A DNA stretch of 64,000 nt from Stieleria varia (GTDB lineage: Bacteria; Planctomycetota; Planctomycetia; Pirellulales; Pirellulaceae), in the NCBI RefSeq assembly GCF_038443385.1, contig NZ_CP151726.1:8618001-8682000 (forward strand). Direction: 5' to 3'. How positions within the stretch are numbered: position 1 is the first letter of the stretch; each line of letters opens with the position of its first letter. The notes beneath the pieces are model-generated. The model was not told the DNA's origin, did not search any database, and worked only from the letters and a program-made list of their open reading frames with translations. Both the position numbers and the translations under genes were made by a program. This document shows, piece by piece, positions 54,259-63,332 of this stretch.

Positions 54259-54702
54259 TCAATCTTCAGATGTCTGGTTTTGGAAGTAGTCACGCAGGCA
54301 AGCCAATAGCGCGGCATAGATTGGATTGAGAAAATCCGCGACCAACTGAGGATTGTCCGCTTGATACTGTGACGTCCACTGCACGAACGTTGCGTCGTCA
54401 GCCGTGATCGGCAACAAGCGAATAGAACCGATGTACGCTGATACAGAAGCACTGGAAACAGGTTCGGGGCCTTCATCGATGGAGTAAGAAAGCTTGTACC
54501 TGCTCTCATCCAATTCTTGAAGCGTTTCCTCGAACGCACCGTTGAGTACACGTTTGGCACCAACTCGGTCACCTGGGATCTCACCAACAGCCGTCACGCT
54601 GGTGATGAAAGGCCGTCCCCATTCGAGCTGATGAAAATCTCGGACTTCATCCCACACTTTGTCGATCGGTGCGTCAACGACGATTGAGTTGTAGCAGGGC
54701 AT
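54259..54702 (-). CDS. SRPBCC family protein (polyketide cyclase/lipid transport-like)
   Basis: 147 residues from the ATG at 54702. The start SIVVDAPIDKVWDEVRDFHQLEWG, then GDRVGAKRVLNGAFEETLQELDESRYKLSYSI and TADDATFVQWTSQYQAD, fits the helix-grip fold that binds hydrophobic ligands. No catalytic set is apparent. Soluble. A longer frame to 54756 has a weaker start. A single gene flanked by the 54146 palindrome; role unknown. Confidence 0.85.
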   Translation of the reverse strand: MPCYNSIVVDAPIDKVWDEVRDFHQLEWGRPFITSVTAVGEIPGDRVGAKRVLNGAFEETLQELDESRYKLSYSIDEGPEPVSSASVSAYIGSIRLLPITADDATFVQWTSQYQADNPQLVADFLNPIYAALLACLRDYFQNQTSED

Positions 54703-54756
54703 TTTGATTCCTGTGGTTCCACGTGTTCCGCGTCCGCAAACGCGTTGTCTGGTCAA

Positions 54757-55266
54757 TGCTTGGTCGCTTCGTGAATCCGCCGGATCTACGGAGCAAAGCG
54801 TCGCCCATCTAAATGATATAGAATTTGGCTCCTGCGATGTTCGCCATTGTCGATCAACTTTGCTCGCTCCGAAAATCCGTCACATTCAATCTTTGACACG
54901 GCAAAATCTGTTTCAATGGGTGCATTGTCTGACAAAGATCGTGTGACGATCAACGTCACGCAACTGGAACGGTGGATACGCACCAGCGTATGCCGCATAG
55001 ATACGTTGTTGCACCGCTGTCGCACGACGATGGTCTCGAAAGACTTGAATTGGAGCGTTTGGTCCACTAAGAATGATTCTATCTCATCTCTTCCCCCAAA
55101 TTCGCTGCTACGAAGTAGTGCTAGGCGAGAAAGATACAAAAGACTGCGAAAGAATGTCAGGTTTCAGTGCTTCGTTCTTTTCGGCGACATCGGCTACGCG
55201 ATAACCACCCCCGTCCCCTTTGACGTTCATCCCCTTTGACGTTTCGAAAATTTGCGGAGTAACCCA
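54757..55266. other. Intergenic region, no gene seen
   Basis: Two overlapping opposite frames of about 117-130 codons occur here but neither has a start with a ribosome binding site, a known motif or a signal peptide, so they are left out. The right end carries the GCGGAG ribosome binding site of the next gene (55253-55258). Confidence 0.5.
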
Positions 55267-56109
55267 GTGAAAGAAATTGTTCTGAGCGTTGTTGCGATGA
55301 CCTGGTGGTTGGTTCCCGAGACGATGGCGCAAGACCCTGCGCCATTCAAACCGCCATTTTTTGCATTTGAAAATGGAGTTCACTTCGGCAGCACTCAGGA
55401 GCGTGCGCGGGTGCTGAAGGAGCTTGGCTACGACGGCATCGGCTCGGCAAATCCTCAGAATCTGCCGGAGCGTCTGCAGGTCTACGACGCGGCCGGTTTA
55501 AAGATCTATAGTCTGTACGTGGGCGGCAGTTTGCAAGCCGGTGGGCCGAAGTATGACAAGGTCATTTCTACTGCGATCGAGCAATTGAAAGGTCGCGATA
55601 CGGTGATCGAACTTTTTGTTCAAGGCGGCTCGGGAGCCAGCGATACCGCAGCAGTCGCTTTCGTGCGTGACATTGCGGATCAGGCGAAAGCATCCGGCTT
55701 ACGGGTCGTGCTGTATCCGCACACCGGTTTTTACATCGATACGATTGGTGACGCCGTCCGAATCGCCAAAGCCAGCGACCGAGAGAATGTGGGTGTGATG
55801 TTTAATCTTTGCCACTTTCTGAATGTCCAGCCGGAGGCCGACTTCCGAGCGGCCCTGACCCAAGCGAAACCCTATTTGTGGCGGGTCAGTGTTTCGGGAG
55901 GCAAGGTTGGCGGCAAGCCTTGGAACGAACTGATTCAAACCCTCGACCAGGGCGATTTTGATCAAGTCGCATTGCTGCGGGAATTAAGGAACCACGGGTT
56001 CAAGGGCGCGGTGGGCTTGCAGTGCTACGGCGTTGGCGGCGACTCGCGAGAAAACTTGAAACGGAGCGTCCAGGCGTGGCAAAAGAACTTGGCTGAACTC
56101 AGCAAATAG
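55267..56109 (+). CDS. Sugar phosphate isomerase/epimerase-like TIM barrel protein, exported
   Basis: 280 residues from a GTG at 55267, preferred because GGAG lies 8 bases upstream and it starts directly with a signal peptide (VKEIVLSVVAMTWWLVPETMAQ). The barrel core (about 30-275) has ARVLKELGYDGIG, LRVVLYPHTGFYIDT, GVMFNLCHFLNVQPEADF and FKGAVGLQCYGVGGD, as in the AP endonuclease 2/xylose isomerase-like superfamily. These enzymes epimerise or isomerise sugars with a divalent metal. Substrate is unknown; many planctomycete paralogues are exported. It is preceded by a gene-free region and followed by the convergent SUMF1-LRR gene. Confidence 0.86.
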   Translation: MKEIVLSVVAMTWWLVPETMAQDPAPFKPPFFAFENGVHFGSTQERARVLKELGYDGIGSANPQNLPERLQVYDAAGLKIYSLYVGGSLQAGGPKYDKVISTAIEQLKGRDTVIELFVQGGSGASDTAAVAFVRDIADQAKASGLRVVLYPHTGFYIDTIGDAVRIAKASDRENVGVMFNLCHFLNVQPEADFRAALTQAKPYLWRVSVSGGKVGGKPWNELIQTLDQGDFDQVALLRELRNHGFKGAVGLQCYGVGGDSRENLKRSVQAWQKNLAELSK

Positions 56110-56188
56110 GAGGGTCACGGACAGAGGGTGAGATGTAAAGATTCAGTGAGCCTTTGTGCCACGAAAGGCAGGTTCGCATTGCGAGACA

Positions 56189-59100
56189 TCATTCGATCGC
56201 CAGCACGCAATTTGGCAGAGCTTGCGTTAACTTGGTGATCGCCGCCTTCGAAAATTTGCTTTGCCCGGTGTCGAGACGAATCTCCTCAAGCGATTTGCAT
56301 CGGGCAAGCGTCGCCAGAGCGTCGTCAGTGAATTTGTTTCCCTCCAAGTTGAGCTTCGTCAATGAGGGCATTTGCATCAGTGGCAGGATTGACCTGTCGG
56401 TGCATCCGGTCCAACCCGCGCTGAGAGACTGCAGCTCTTGTAGTTTCGGTAGTTGAACAGACGCCTCCGGTGTCATCGTTTGCGTCGCGTTGAGTCCGAG
56501 ATGACGCAGACGAGGGAATTGTTCGCAAATCAAACTCAACCCGACCGGTGAGATCTCAGTGCCCCAGACGCTCAAGACTCGAATGCGATTCAGTGGAGCA
56601 AGTTGCCCGAGCATCACGTCGTTGACGTTCGACTTCATCAGAGCGATGTTGGAAACAGAGCGATGGTGCAGGTTGATCAGTTGGATGATCTCCGGCGTCA
56701 GTTGGGCGCCGTAAAGGCCCAGTTCATACAGCTCTCCGGTCGGCCGTCGGGACAGGTGTGGAGTGATAGCCGCAAGCGGTCGTGAAAGACATCCAGGGGC
56801 GTACTCGGCAAGCAACGTTCTCCAGTTTTTTCTGACCGCTGGTGCCGCCTCCGACGACGCTGAGTCGACCCATGTCGTGTCACTGGCGAGATTCATCGAA
56901 ACGGACTCGCATTGCCGATTGCTGTTGGCAATCCAATCCTCCAGTGAGTCTGAGTCGGACGGATTTCCAAAGACGCAACCACGGAACGATTTTCCGTCCA
57001 CCTCGACCACCACAAACCACTGCTTCTGATCGGGCTGGCTCGCGTAGACCGCGAGACCGCCACGTTCAAGCCGATGGTCGTAGTCGCGGACCCAAAGGTT
57101 CTTCAACCGGCTCAACGACTCCGGGCCTTCGATCACCCCCGTGGTTTCGACGACCACTTCTTCGCTGACAATCAATGAGATTTCTTGAACTTCAATGGAC
57201 GACAGGTTTCTTCGCTGTCCGGTGTAGGTACCGGCATTGGGTCGAGGCTGACCATCGGCGACTCTGCCTAGAATTTGAGCCAATGATTCTGGCTCCACTC
57301 GCTGTGTCCGCTTGGGGATCGCGACCAAACGAAGGCCCAGGCTACGACTTCGCTCCGTGTCCTCCGCAAAGCTTCGGCTGCTGACTTGCGAGTCGACTGG
57401 CAGTGACGACCAACTGCCGCCTCGGATCACGTGCTCATCGACTTGTCCGCGACGCATTCTGGGGGCAGAGCAGTTCGGGTGAGTTGCAGCCGATGGCTTG
57501 CCGCAAAGTTCCCAGACGTTTCCGGTCGTGTCATGCAGTCCCCAGGGGTTGGCCGGGTAGCTTGCCACCTTGCTGGTCAAACCCAGAAACCGTCCAGAGC
57601 GATTTGTTCCACGAATAGCAGTTCCCCGGACGTTGGCCCTGACACCATCTTCTTTTGGACCCCAAAAATAGGGCGTCGCTGTGCCGGCTCGTGCGGCGTA
57701 TTCCCATTCGATCTCAGTTGGCAAACGGTAGTCGTACTGAGGGTCCCTGTGACTGCACCATTCGCAATACGCTTGGGCGCCCGCCGGACTGATCCCGACG
57801 AGAGGTTGCTGGGGAGACTGCGAAAAAGGCGATTTTGGATTGATCTGATATTGGCCATCCACGTCAACGATTGGCGATTTGCCAAAAGTCATGCGGCCCC
57901 ATTCCCCTTTGAGTTCCACCTCGGGATCGTTCAGCCAGCTCAGAGCCATGGCAAGGGTGACCTCTGACGCGCCGATCCAAAACGGTGATTCGATTTCCAT
58001 CGCTTGGTCCAATTTCTGATTGCCGACCAGCGACCTTGCCTGAACATCAGTCAGTTTACCAGGCTCAATCCAGACCATCGGATAGTCATCACCGCCGGGG
58101 CGATAGTGTTCTGCTACCGTCCGATACATGAGCTCCTCATGTTCGTCCGCACGCATTGCGGCCAAGAGCCCGGCACCAATCCTCATGATCTCTGTCGCAG
58201 CCAGTTGCGGTGCTTCGTTCTTTGCCCAGTCGTTCTGATGACGCTTGTTCGATTCGACCAGGCGGTCGCGACGCCTCTGAAGTCGCTCAATGCTCTTTGC
58301 CACCGAGACGACCTCTGGATCATTCACCTTGGTCAGTCGTTTCAGTTCCTCGTACTCCTTGCGCTCTGTAACCAAGTCTTTTGCAATCTCAGATAGTATC
58401 TGAGCACGCGATTCGTCGAGCAACGAAATCTCGGTAGCGAGGCGTATTTGATTCTGCGAAATCTGCTGGTTTAGTTTTGACAAGTCTTCATCCGCCACCG
58501 GCGTCTTTGCATTCAAAACGGCTTTGGTTCTCCCTCCGACGGATCCAAGAAACTCAGCGAACGCCTGCTCAAATGCGGCGGGAGTCCCTGCGGGCGATTC
58601 CGCTGTTTCGGATAATTCGATCGTCGCATTCAATGCGGCTGGCTTGACAGTGTTTGGCTTTACCTTCTCCACTGAATCAGCAACCGCCACTGTTTGCATG
58701 GGCGGATCATTCTTCGGTGTCGTTACTCCTTCTGCCGTTGTGGATTCTCCCCGCAGAACGCGAGCCAGTTTCGCATTGCGTTGTTCGATCGACCTCCACT
58801 CCTCCTGACTCAGATTGGATCCCAGAAAATCGCTCATTCGCGTCAAGGCTTGTCCGAAAAGGGAACGGGCGTTTTGCCAGTCACCCTGATTGAATCCTTG
58901 CTCAGCCTGCGACGCCAATCGATTGATCGTCCATAGTTCGGGGTCATTCTCAAGTCGCTCGGGCACCGATTTCTGGGCTTGTTGCCATTCCTCTCGTAGT
59001 CCGTCCGCCTGTGAGGCCTTGGCATTGTCGCGTTCTGCGGACCCCACGTCTGAGAGCAGCAACATCAGTGAGCTCTCCGCCTGATCGATTTCCCCGTCGT

Positions 59101-59641
59101 CAAGCTGGCGACCAATCTGCATGTATCGCTCTTTCAACTCGACAACGCGACTGGCGATGGACGCAGATTGTTCCAACCAAGCGGTTTGCGTGAGCGTTTC
59201 GCCAATCGGCTTGTGTAGTTTGCCCAGTCGGGTGAGCTCGACATCGAGCTTCTCGGCTTGATCAACCAAGTTGATCGCATTGCGGATGTTCTCAACGGGA
59301 GTATTCGAATCGGGTTGCAGCGATGCATCATGTAGTAGGTCTGCTTCACGTAATAGACGCTCGACAGAGGGATTCTTTTGGCTCTGTAATGTGCCCAGCA
59401 TTCTTCTCTGAACGGAATACTGGTTCGACAGTGATCGCAGTTGCGAATTTTGATGGGCACGCCAGCCGACAAGTGCGATCAGCGCCAGCAGAGCCAATGT
59501 CGTCGTGATGGCGAAGCCGTGACGAATCATTTGCTTTCGATTTTTGCGGCGGATCTTGAACGATCGGATTTCGTCACAGGCCGCAGCAGCACTCCACAGG
59601 GACGCCGACGGGTCGGTTAGTTTCTTTATTTGATTCGTCAT
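56189..59641 (-). CDS. Membrane-anchored SUMF1 (FGE-like) protein with C-terminal LRRs
   Basis: 1150 residues from the ATG at 59641. A single transmembrane helix (about 41-60, HGFAITTTLALLALIALVGW) is followed by a long helical coiled-coil region (about 70-470). The SUMF1-type domain (about 520-775) has PLVGISPAGAQAYCEWCSHRD, LPTEIEWEYAARAG, NPWGLHDTTGNVWELCG and HVIRGGSWSS. The catalytic cysteines of true formylglycine-generating enzymes are absent after GGSW, so it probably binds rather than modifies. The C-terminal ~180 residues are leucine-rich repeats (LRHLGLNATQTM, LTKLNLEGNKFTDDALATLARC). It is the last gene of the ECF sigma/kinase cluster. Confidence 0.86.
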   Translation of the reverse strand: MTNQIKKLTDPSASLWSAAAACDEIRSFKIRRKNRKQMIRHGFAITTTLALLALIALVGWRAHQNSQLRSLSNQYSVQRRMLGTLQSQKNPSVERLLREADLLHDASLQPDSNTPVENIRNAINLVDQAEKLDVELTRLGKLHKPIGETLTQTAWLEQSASIASRVVELKERYMQIGRQLDDGEIDQAESSLMLLLSDVGSAERDNAKASQADGLREEWQQAQKSVPERLENDPELWTINRLASQAEQGFNQGDWQNARSLFGQALTRMSDFLGSNLSQEEWRSIEQRNAKLARVLRGESTTAEGVTTPKNDPPMQTVAVADSVEKVKPNTVKPAALNATIELSETAESPAGTPAAFEQAFAEFLGSVGGRTKAVLNAKTPVADEDLSKLNQQISQNQIRLATEISLLDESRAQILSEIAKDLVTERKEYEELKRLTKVNDPEVVSVAKSIERLQRRRDRLVESNKRHQNDWAKNEAPQLAATEIMRIGAGLLAAMRADEHEELMYRTVAEHYRPGGDDYPMVWIEPGKLTDVQARSLVGNQKLDQAMEIESPFWIGASEVTLAMALSWLNDPEVELKGEWGRMTFGKSPIVDVDGQYQINPKSPFSQSPQQPLVGISPAGAQAYCEWCSHRDPQYDYRLPTEIEWEYAARAGTATPYFWGPKEDGVRANVRGTAIRGTNRSGRFLGLTSKVASYPANPWGLHDTTGNVWELCGKPSAATHPNCSAPRMRRGQVDEHVIRGGSWSSLPVDSQVSSRSFAEDTERSRSLGLRLVAIPKRTQRVEPESLAQILGRVADGQPRPNAGTYTGQRRNLSSIEVQEISLIVSEEVVVETTGVIEGPESLSRLKNLWVRDYDHRLERGGLAVYASQPDQKQWFVVVEVDGKSFRGCVFGNPSDSDSLEDWIANSNRQCESVSMNLASDTTWVDSASSEAAPAVRKNWRTLLAEYAPGCLSRPLAAITPHLSRRPTGELYELGLYGAQLTPEIIQLINLHHRSVSNIALMKSNVNDVMLGQLAPLNRIRVLSVWGTEISPVGLSLICEQFPRLRHLGLNATQTMTPEASVQLPKLQELQSLSAGWTGCTDRSILPLMQMPSLTKLNLEGNKFTDDALATLARCKSLEEIRLDTGQSKFSKAAITKLTQALPNCVLAIE

Positions 59642-59669
59642 GTTCAGGATCAAGTGCGCGACAAAGCCG

Positions 59670-60623
59670 CTAGTTCATTGGATGAGATACATCGGGGGTC
59701 GGCTGGGCCATTCGCGGCAGCAACGTGTTCTCGATAATCGAGCGAGGTACCTTGGAATTGCTGAGCGTCTGACGCCACAGCGATGGATCAACCAAATGCG
59801 AGGGTTTGCCGGTCAAGACATAGAAACAACACTTCGCAATGGCATGCACTTCGTCGGCAACCGTTCCACGAGATTCGTTTTCCAGCATCCGATCGGATGC
59901 CGTTGCCGGTGTGACAGGAACCCGCGAAACGGAATGACGACTCGCGTAGCCGACATCTCTGCGGCATGCGCTGCCGAAGTCGATCAGTCGAATTCGATTG
60001 TTATGAATCATGATGTTTCTGAGCGAAACGTCTCGGTGCAGCAGGTTGCATGAATGCAACGTCGCATAGGCGGAGAAGATTCGCTCGCACAGATCCAAGC
60101 GTGCTTCGCATGTCAACGTAGGTCGAGCTGCTATCCAGTTCTCGACGTTCTGTCCGTCGATCCATTCCAGCACGAGAAACGGTTTCGCCCCTTTGCCGCT
60201 TTCACCGAAAAACAGACGCGGTGCCAAACGGGGCTGGTCATCGTGAACCCCTGGCAGACTTTTGGATGACAACACCTTCCATTCACGTTGGAAGGTTGCC
60301 ATCGCAGTGGAGTTCTCTGGGTTCAACAAAATCTTGACAGCACGCGACTCTCCGGACGTCAGTTCTTTTGCCCGATAGACGACTCCGTAGCCGCCACGAT
60401 CGATTCGCCGGTTGATCTGTAGTCCTCTCTGTTTCAGGAGGCTCTCCGTGAACGAATCCAACTCGTCCAAATTGTCAGCGTCCCCCAATCCGAGAGCATC
60501 ATGGAGCTGAAATCCGACGGGCCCGGTATCGGATCGATTCGGGTCGATCGGATGGTCGTCCGATAGAGTCGACTGCGGCTCTTGACGACTCCCGTCCGGA
60601 TGGTGATGGCGTTCCTTTTTCAT
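59670..60623 (-). CDS. Hanks-type Ser/Thr protein kinase
   Basis: 317 residues. The Gly loop RIDRGGYGVVYRA (73-85), K97 in AVKIL, HRD (196-198) in NLLHRDVSLRNIM, and DFG (215-217) in LIDFGSACRR give a complete catalytic set. No transmembrane segment or PASTA domain follows, so it is a short soluble kinase. Its ATG overlaps the ECF sigma stop by 4 bases (60620-60623), suggesting that it phosphorylates or regulates that sigma factor, or the SUMF1-LRR protein 29 bases downstream. The target is inferred from context. Confidence 0.93.
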   Translation of the reverse strand: MKKERHHHPDGSRQEPQSTLSDDHPIDPNRSDTGPVGFQLHDALGLGDADNLDELDSFTESLLKQRGLQINRRIDRGGYGVVYRAKELTSGESRAVKILLNPENSTAMATFQREWKVLSSKSLPGVHDDQPRLAPRLFFGESGKGAKPFLVLEWIDGQNVENWIAARPTLTCEARLDLCERIFSAYATLHSCNLLHRDVSLRNIMIHNNRIRLIDFGSACRRDVGYASRHSVSRVPVTPATASDRMLENESRGTVADEVHAIAKCCFYVLTGKPSHLVDPSLWRQTLSNSKVPRSIIENTLLPRMAQPTPDVSHPMN

Positions 60624-61324
60624 GGCTGAGCTCTCTTCAGGTGATACTTCGCTCGTTCAAGCAATCGCTCGACATTTTGCTTTGTAATGGACAGTCGCTC
60701 AGCGATCTCTGCGTAACCAAAACCGTCGACATATCGAAACCGCATGACCATCGCCCTGGAACGTTCTTCCAGGTCATCGGATTCGTCCCACTGTTTTAGG
60801 ACGCGGAGCCCGATGGCGAATTCGATCCCAGTTCGATTCTGAAAATACGCTCCGCGGTCTTCGGTCAATCCCGCGATCAACTGATCACCCTCCTGGTCGT
60901 GCATCGGTAGGTCTTGAACGACGTCTTGCAATACTTTCTGATAACGCTCCTTGCGTGCATAGTGATTGAGCATCATGCTCGACATGGTCTTGGAAACGTA
61001 TCCGGTGAGTTGGTTCCTTGCCTTGGCGCGGAGGAGTCGATCCGGATAACGTTCCAAGATGCGGAGAAACGCCTTGTTCAAAACCGCCGTGAACCGGGCA
61101 CTGTGATCCGCGTTTCGGTCCAAAGCCTTGGGGCCGAGACCGGGCAGCACAGCGGCGACGCGTCGAAGCTCCCGATACAAGAAGCGATAGATTGCGTCTT
61201 CCAATTCGGGATCTCGATCGGAAGCCAACGCATCATCGTTTTCCGAACAAAGTTGCTCGATACGCTGAAAGATCCAAGGTTCCAATTCATCGTGATCCCT
61301 CGGCGACTGGTCTGGGCTATTCAT
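60620..61324 (-). CDS. ECF-family RNA polymerase sigma factor, kinase-linked
   Basis: 234 residues from the ATG at 61324, which overlaps the end of the coiled-coil gene (61317) by 8 bases. Region 2 covers about 50-120 (FTAVLNKAFLRILERYPDRLL, NQLTGYVSKTMSSMML); region 4, a helix-turn-helix, covers about 175-230 (VMRFRYVDGFGYAEIAERLSITKQNVERLLERAKYHLK). A long spacer between the two is unusual. Planctomycetes encode ECF groups linked to Ser/Thr kinases, and here the kinase gene overlaps by 4 bases. No anti-sigma gene is visible. Confidence 0.87.
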   Translation of the reverse strand: MNSPDQSPRDHDELEPWIFQRIEQLCSENDDALASDRDPELEDAIYRFLYRELRRVAAVLPGLGPKALDRNADHSARFTAVLNKAFLRILERYPDRLLRAKARNQLTGYVSKTMSSMMLNHYARKERYQKVLQDVVQDLPMHDQEGDQLIAGLTEDRGAYFQNRTGIEFAIGLRVLKQWDESDDLEERSRAMVMRFRYVDGFGYAEIAERLSITKQNVERLLERAKYHLKRAQP

Positions 61325-62180
61325 CGTCGTTGCTTTGTGCAGACTCAAGTTTTGATTGGCGTTTCTCATGCAGAGCCTTCAGTCGCTCCATTCGTTCCCA
61401 GGACTGACTGAGCTCGGATTTCTGGAGGACTCCCCCTGAGACGGCGCGATGTGCTTGATTGCGTGCCTCTTCCTCATCCACCGAATCCCGTAGTTTATCC
61501 AGGTCGCTGCGGATACCAGCGTGAACCGATCCCTGATCACGCTGAGCTGAAACCAGCTCCAACAGGTCGGATTCTTGACGGGCTTGCTCTCGTCGCAGTT
61601 TCAATCCGGCGATTTCATTATCGGCTCGAACGAGCTCCAGTTCCATTTGAGAGATCACCGCGTTTCCCTCTTTGATGCTTTCCTGGTATCGAGTCAACGC
61701 CTCCGTGCGAATTTGCAATTGCTGTTCATCGAGCTCTTGCTGACTGAGTAGGTCATCGACCTGGGCCGCCAGTTCTTCGGCTTTCCACTGCTTGCCAGCG
61801 AATGTGATCATCTCGGCCTGATTTTTGGACGCCTGTTCCAATGCCGGATACGCTTCGGCCAGCACGTCTTCACGCCTTGCGACGCGGGCGGTGAGTGATT
61901 CGATTTCCTCATCCAGCTTGCGAGTTTTCGACTCCGCCAAGCTCAACTGCACGCGTCGATCAACGATCTGATCACGTGCATGGTCCAATTCATTCTTCAG
62001 CTTCCGATCCCGGACCGCTTGAGGAACGTTATCCTGGAGCTCTTCGACCGTTTCGTCTGCGGTCGCTCGCAGGTAACCCACTAGCTCCAAAAGGTGAGTG
62101 TTGGAAACGGTGACCAGGAGCACCAGAAAAAGGACTCCTCCGATGATGGATTTGGCAAGCCAGTGCGATAACATGTTCAT
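61317..62180 (-). CDS. Membrane-anchored coiled-coil protein
   Basis: 287 residues from an ATG at 62180 (another at 62174); GAGG lies at about 62184-62188. One transmembrane helix (about 10-32, AKSIIGGVLFLVLLVTVSN) is followed by a continuous coiled coil (about 50-285) rich in Glu, Arg, Leu and Gln (ELDHARDQIVDRRVQLSLAES). No enzyme motif. It is the first gene of the cluster with the ECF sigma factor, kinase and SUMF1-LRR protein, so it may sense the envelope or scaffold the pathway. It resembles PspA/phage-shock helices in composition only. Confidence 0.75.
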   Translation of the reverse strand: MNMLSHWLAKSIIGGVLFLVLLVTVSNTHLLELVGYLRATADETVEELQDNVPQAVRDRKLKNELDHARDQIVDRRVQLSLAESKTRKLDEEIESLTARVARREDVLAEAYPALEQASKNQAEMITFAGKQWKAEELAAQVDDLLSQQELDEQQLQIRTEALTRYQESIKEGNAVISQMELELVRADNEIAGLKLRREQARQESDLLELVSAQRDQGSVHAGIRSDLDKLRDSVDEEEARNQAHRAVSGGVLQKSELSQSWERMERLKALHEKRQSKLESAQSNDDE

Positions 62181-62744
62181 GGACCTCGATTGTGTTTTGG
62201 CATTCAAAAAGCGGCGTAGTGGCCGCAACGGACTACTAACAATCGGAGGTATCCGTCTCCGGAAAGAAACTCGGGAAATTCTAGGAATTCCTCCCAAATG
62301 CCATGCTTCAGCCGTCCGACGCCCCAATCGAGGTGAAATGGTCGCCAAACTCAATGCCCTGGAGACGACTTCGCAAGAAGCTCGATCGCCTGAAGAAACC
62401 CGATGATGAACGGTGAGATTTAATCCGACCGAGATCGTCACTTGGTTGTCGGTTTTTGGGTCGGGCTGCGAACACCGCTGGGTTTAGATTCTGGTGCTGA
62501 TCGTGCGGCGAGTCGGTGCAAGCACTCGACCCGCCGTGGGGATTACGTTCGCATGACGAGTTCTTGCACCATCGTGCCGGGATCAGGTCCAGATCATGTC
62601 CCTTGATTCTGTCATAAACGCTTCGTTGACGTCACAACCTCGGAGAGTCGAACGACTGTCTCTCGACTCTCCGAGTCGAGAGCGTACTACACCGTTGATT
62701 TTGCCAGTCCATATACGTTCACGCCATCGGAAACCCCACCAACG
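62181..62744. other. Intergenic region upstream of the sigma/kinase operon
   Basis: Contains the promoter region for the leftward operon (not recognisable by eye) and a 13-bp hairpin at 62639-62675 (CTCGGAGAGTCGA with TCGACTCTCCGAG), of the same type as 8495-8540. No gene is apparent in 62181-62744; open frames there are short and start poorly. Confidence 0.55.
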
Positions 62745-63332
62745 TCAGCTACCGTGCAGTTGTTTCAGCTTTTCCAACGCTCGAATCCACAGCATGCGGA
62801 CGGCGGCTGACGTTTTGCCCATTCGCTCGGCGATCTCATCGTGGGACAGGCCGTCAATGTGCCGCAGCGTCAGGACGGTGCGATGCTCAGGCGAAAGTTT
62901 CTCGAGTGTGGCGGCCAACCGCAGCGTTTGTTCGGCTCGATCGGCGACGGACTGCGGGTCGGGTTCTTTGCCGACGGCGAGTTGTTCCAACTGAATACTG
63001 TCCCGGTCGACGGCGGCTTGCAAAGTCTTTTCGCGTCCCATTCCGCGTTTTTCAGTCGCCAGACAATCGCGTCGCTGTCGCATCATCGTTCGCGTCAGAA
63101 TCACACGCAGCCAAGCCAAGCGTTCCGCGTGTGTGGATCCCCGAAAACCGGTTTGACCACGCCACGCGTCCAACAGGGCTTGCTGTACCAAGTCCGATGG
63201 GTCGACTTTGCCTCGCAAGTCGGCGGGCATGTGACGCTCGGCCAGGAGCAACAGCCAAGGTCGGAGGGGACCGATCGACCAAGTTTGCCGCAGTGAGCTT
63301 TCTGCGATGTACGAGTCCTCACTGGAGTTCAT
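62745..63332 (-). CDS. ECF-family RNA polymerase sigma factor
   Basis: 195 residues from the ATG at 63332, which overlaps the end of the membrane-protein gene (63329) by 4 bases. Region 2 contains DLRGKVDPSDLVQQALLDAWRGQTGF (about 38-65), and region 4 contains LSPEHRTVLTLRHIDGLSHDEIAERMGKTSAAVRMLWIRALEKL (about 143-190), ending LHGS. It resembles planctomycete ECF factors of the RpoE type. It is coupled to a membrane protein of the same operon, possibly its signal input or anti-sigma-like partner. Confidence 0.9.
   Translation of the reverse strand: MNSSEDSYIAESSLRQTWSIGPLRPWLLLLAERHMPADLRGKVDPSDLVQQALLDAWRGQTGFRGSTHAERLAWLRVILTRTMMRQRRDCLATEKRGMGREKTLQAAVDRDSIQLEQLAVGKEPDPQSVADRAEQTLRLAATLEKLSPEHRTVLTLRHIDGLSHDEIAERMGKTSAAVRMLWIRALEKLKQLHGS

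Noticed and set aside
54786..55239. Opposing 117- and 130-codon ORFs
   Set aside because: No RBS, no motif, overlap each other; neither preferred.
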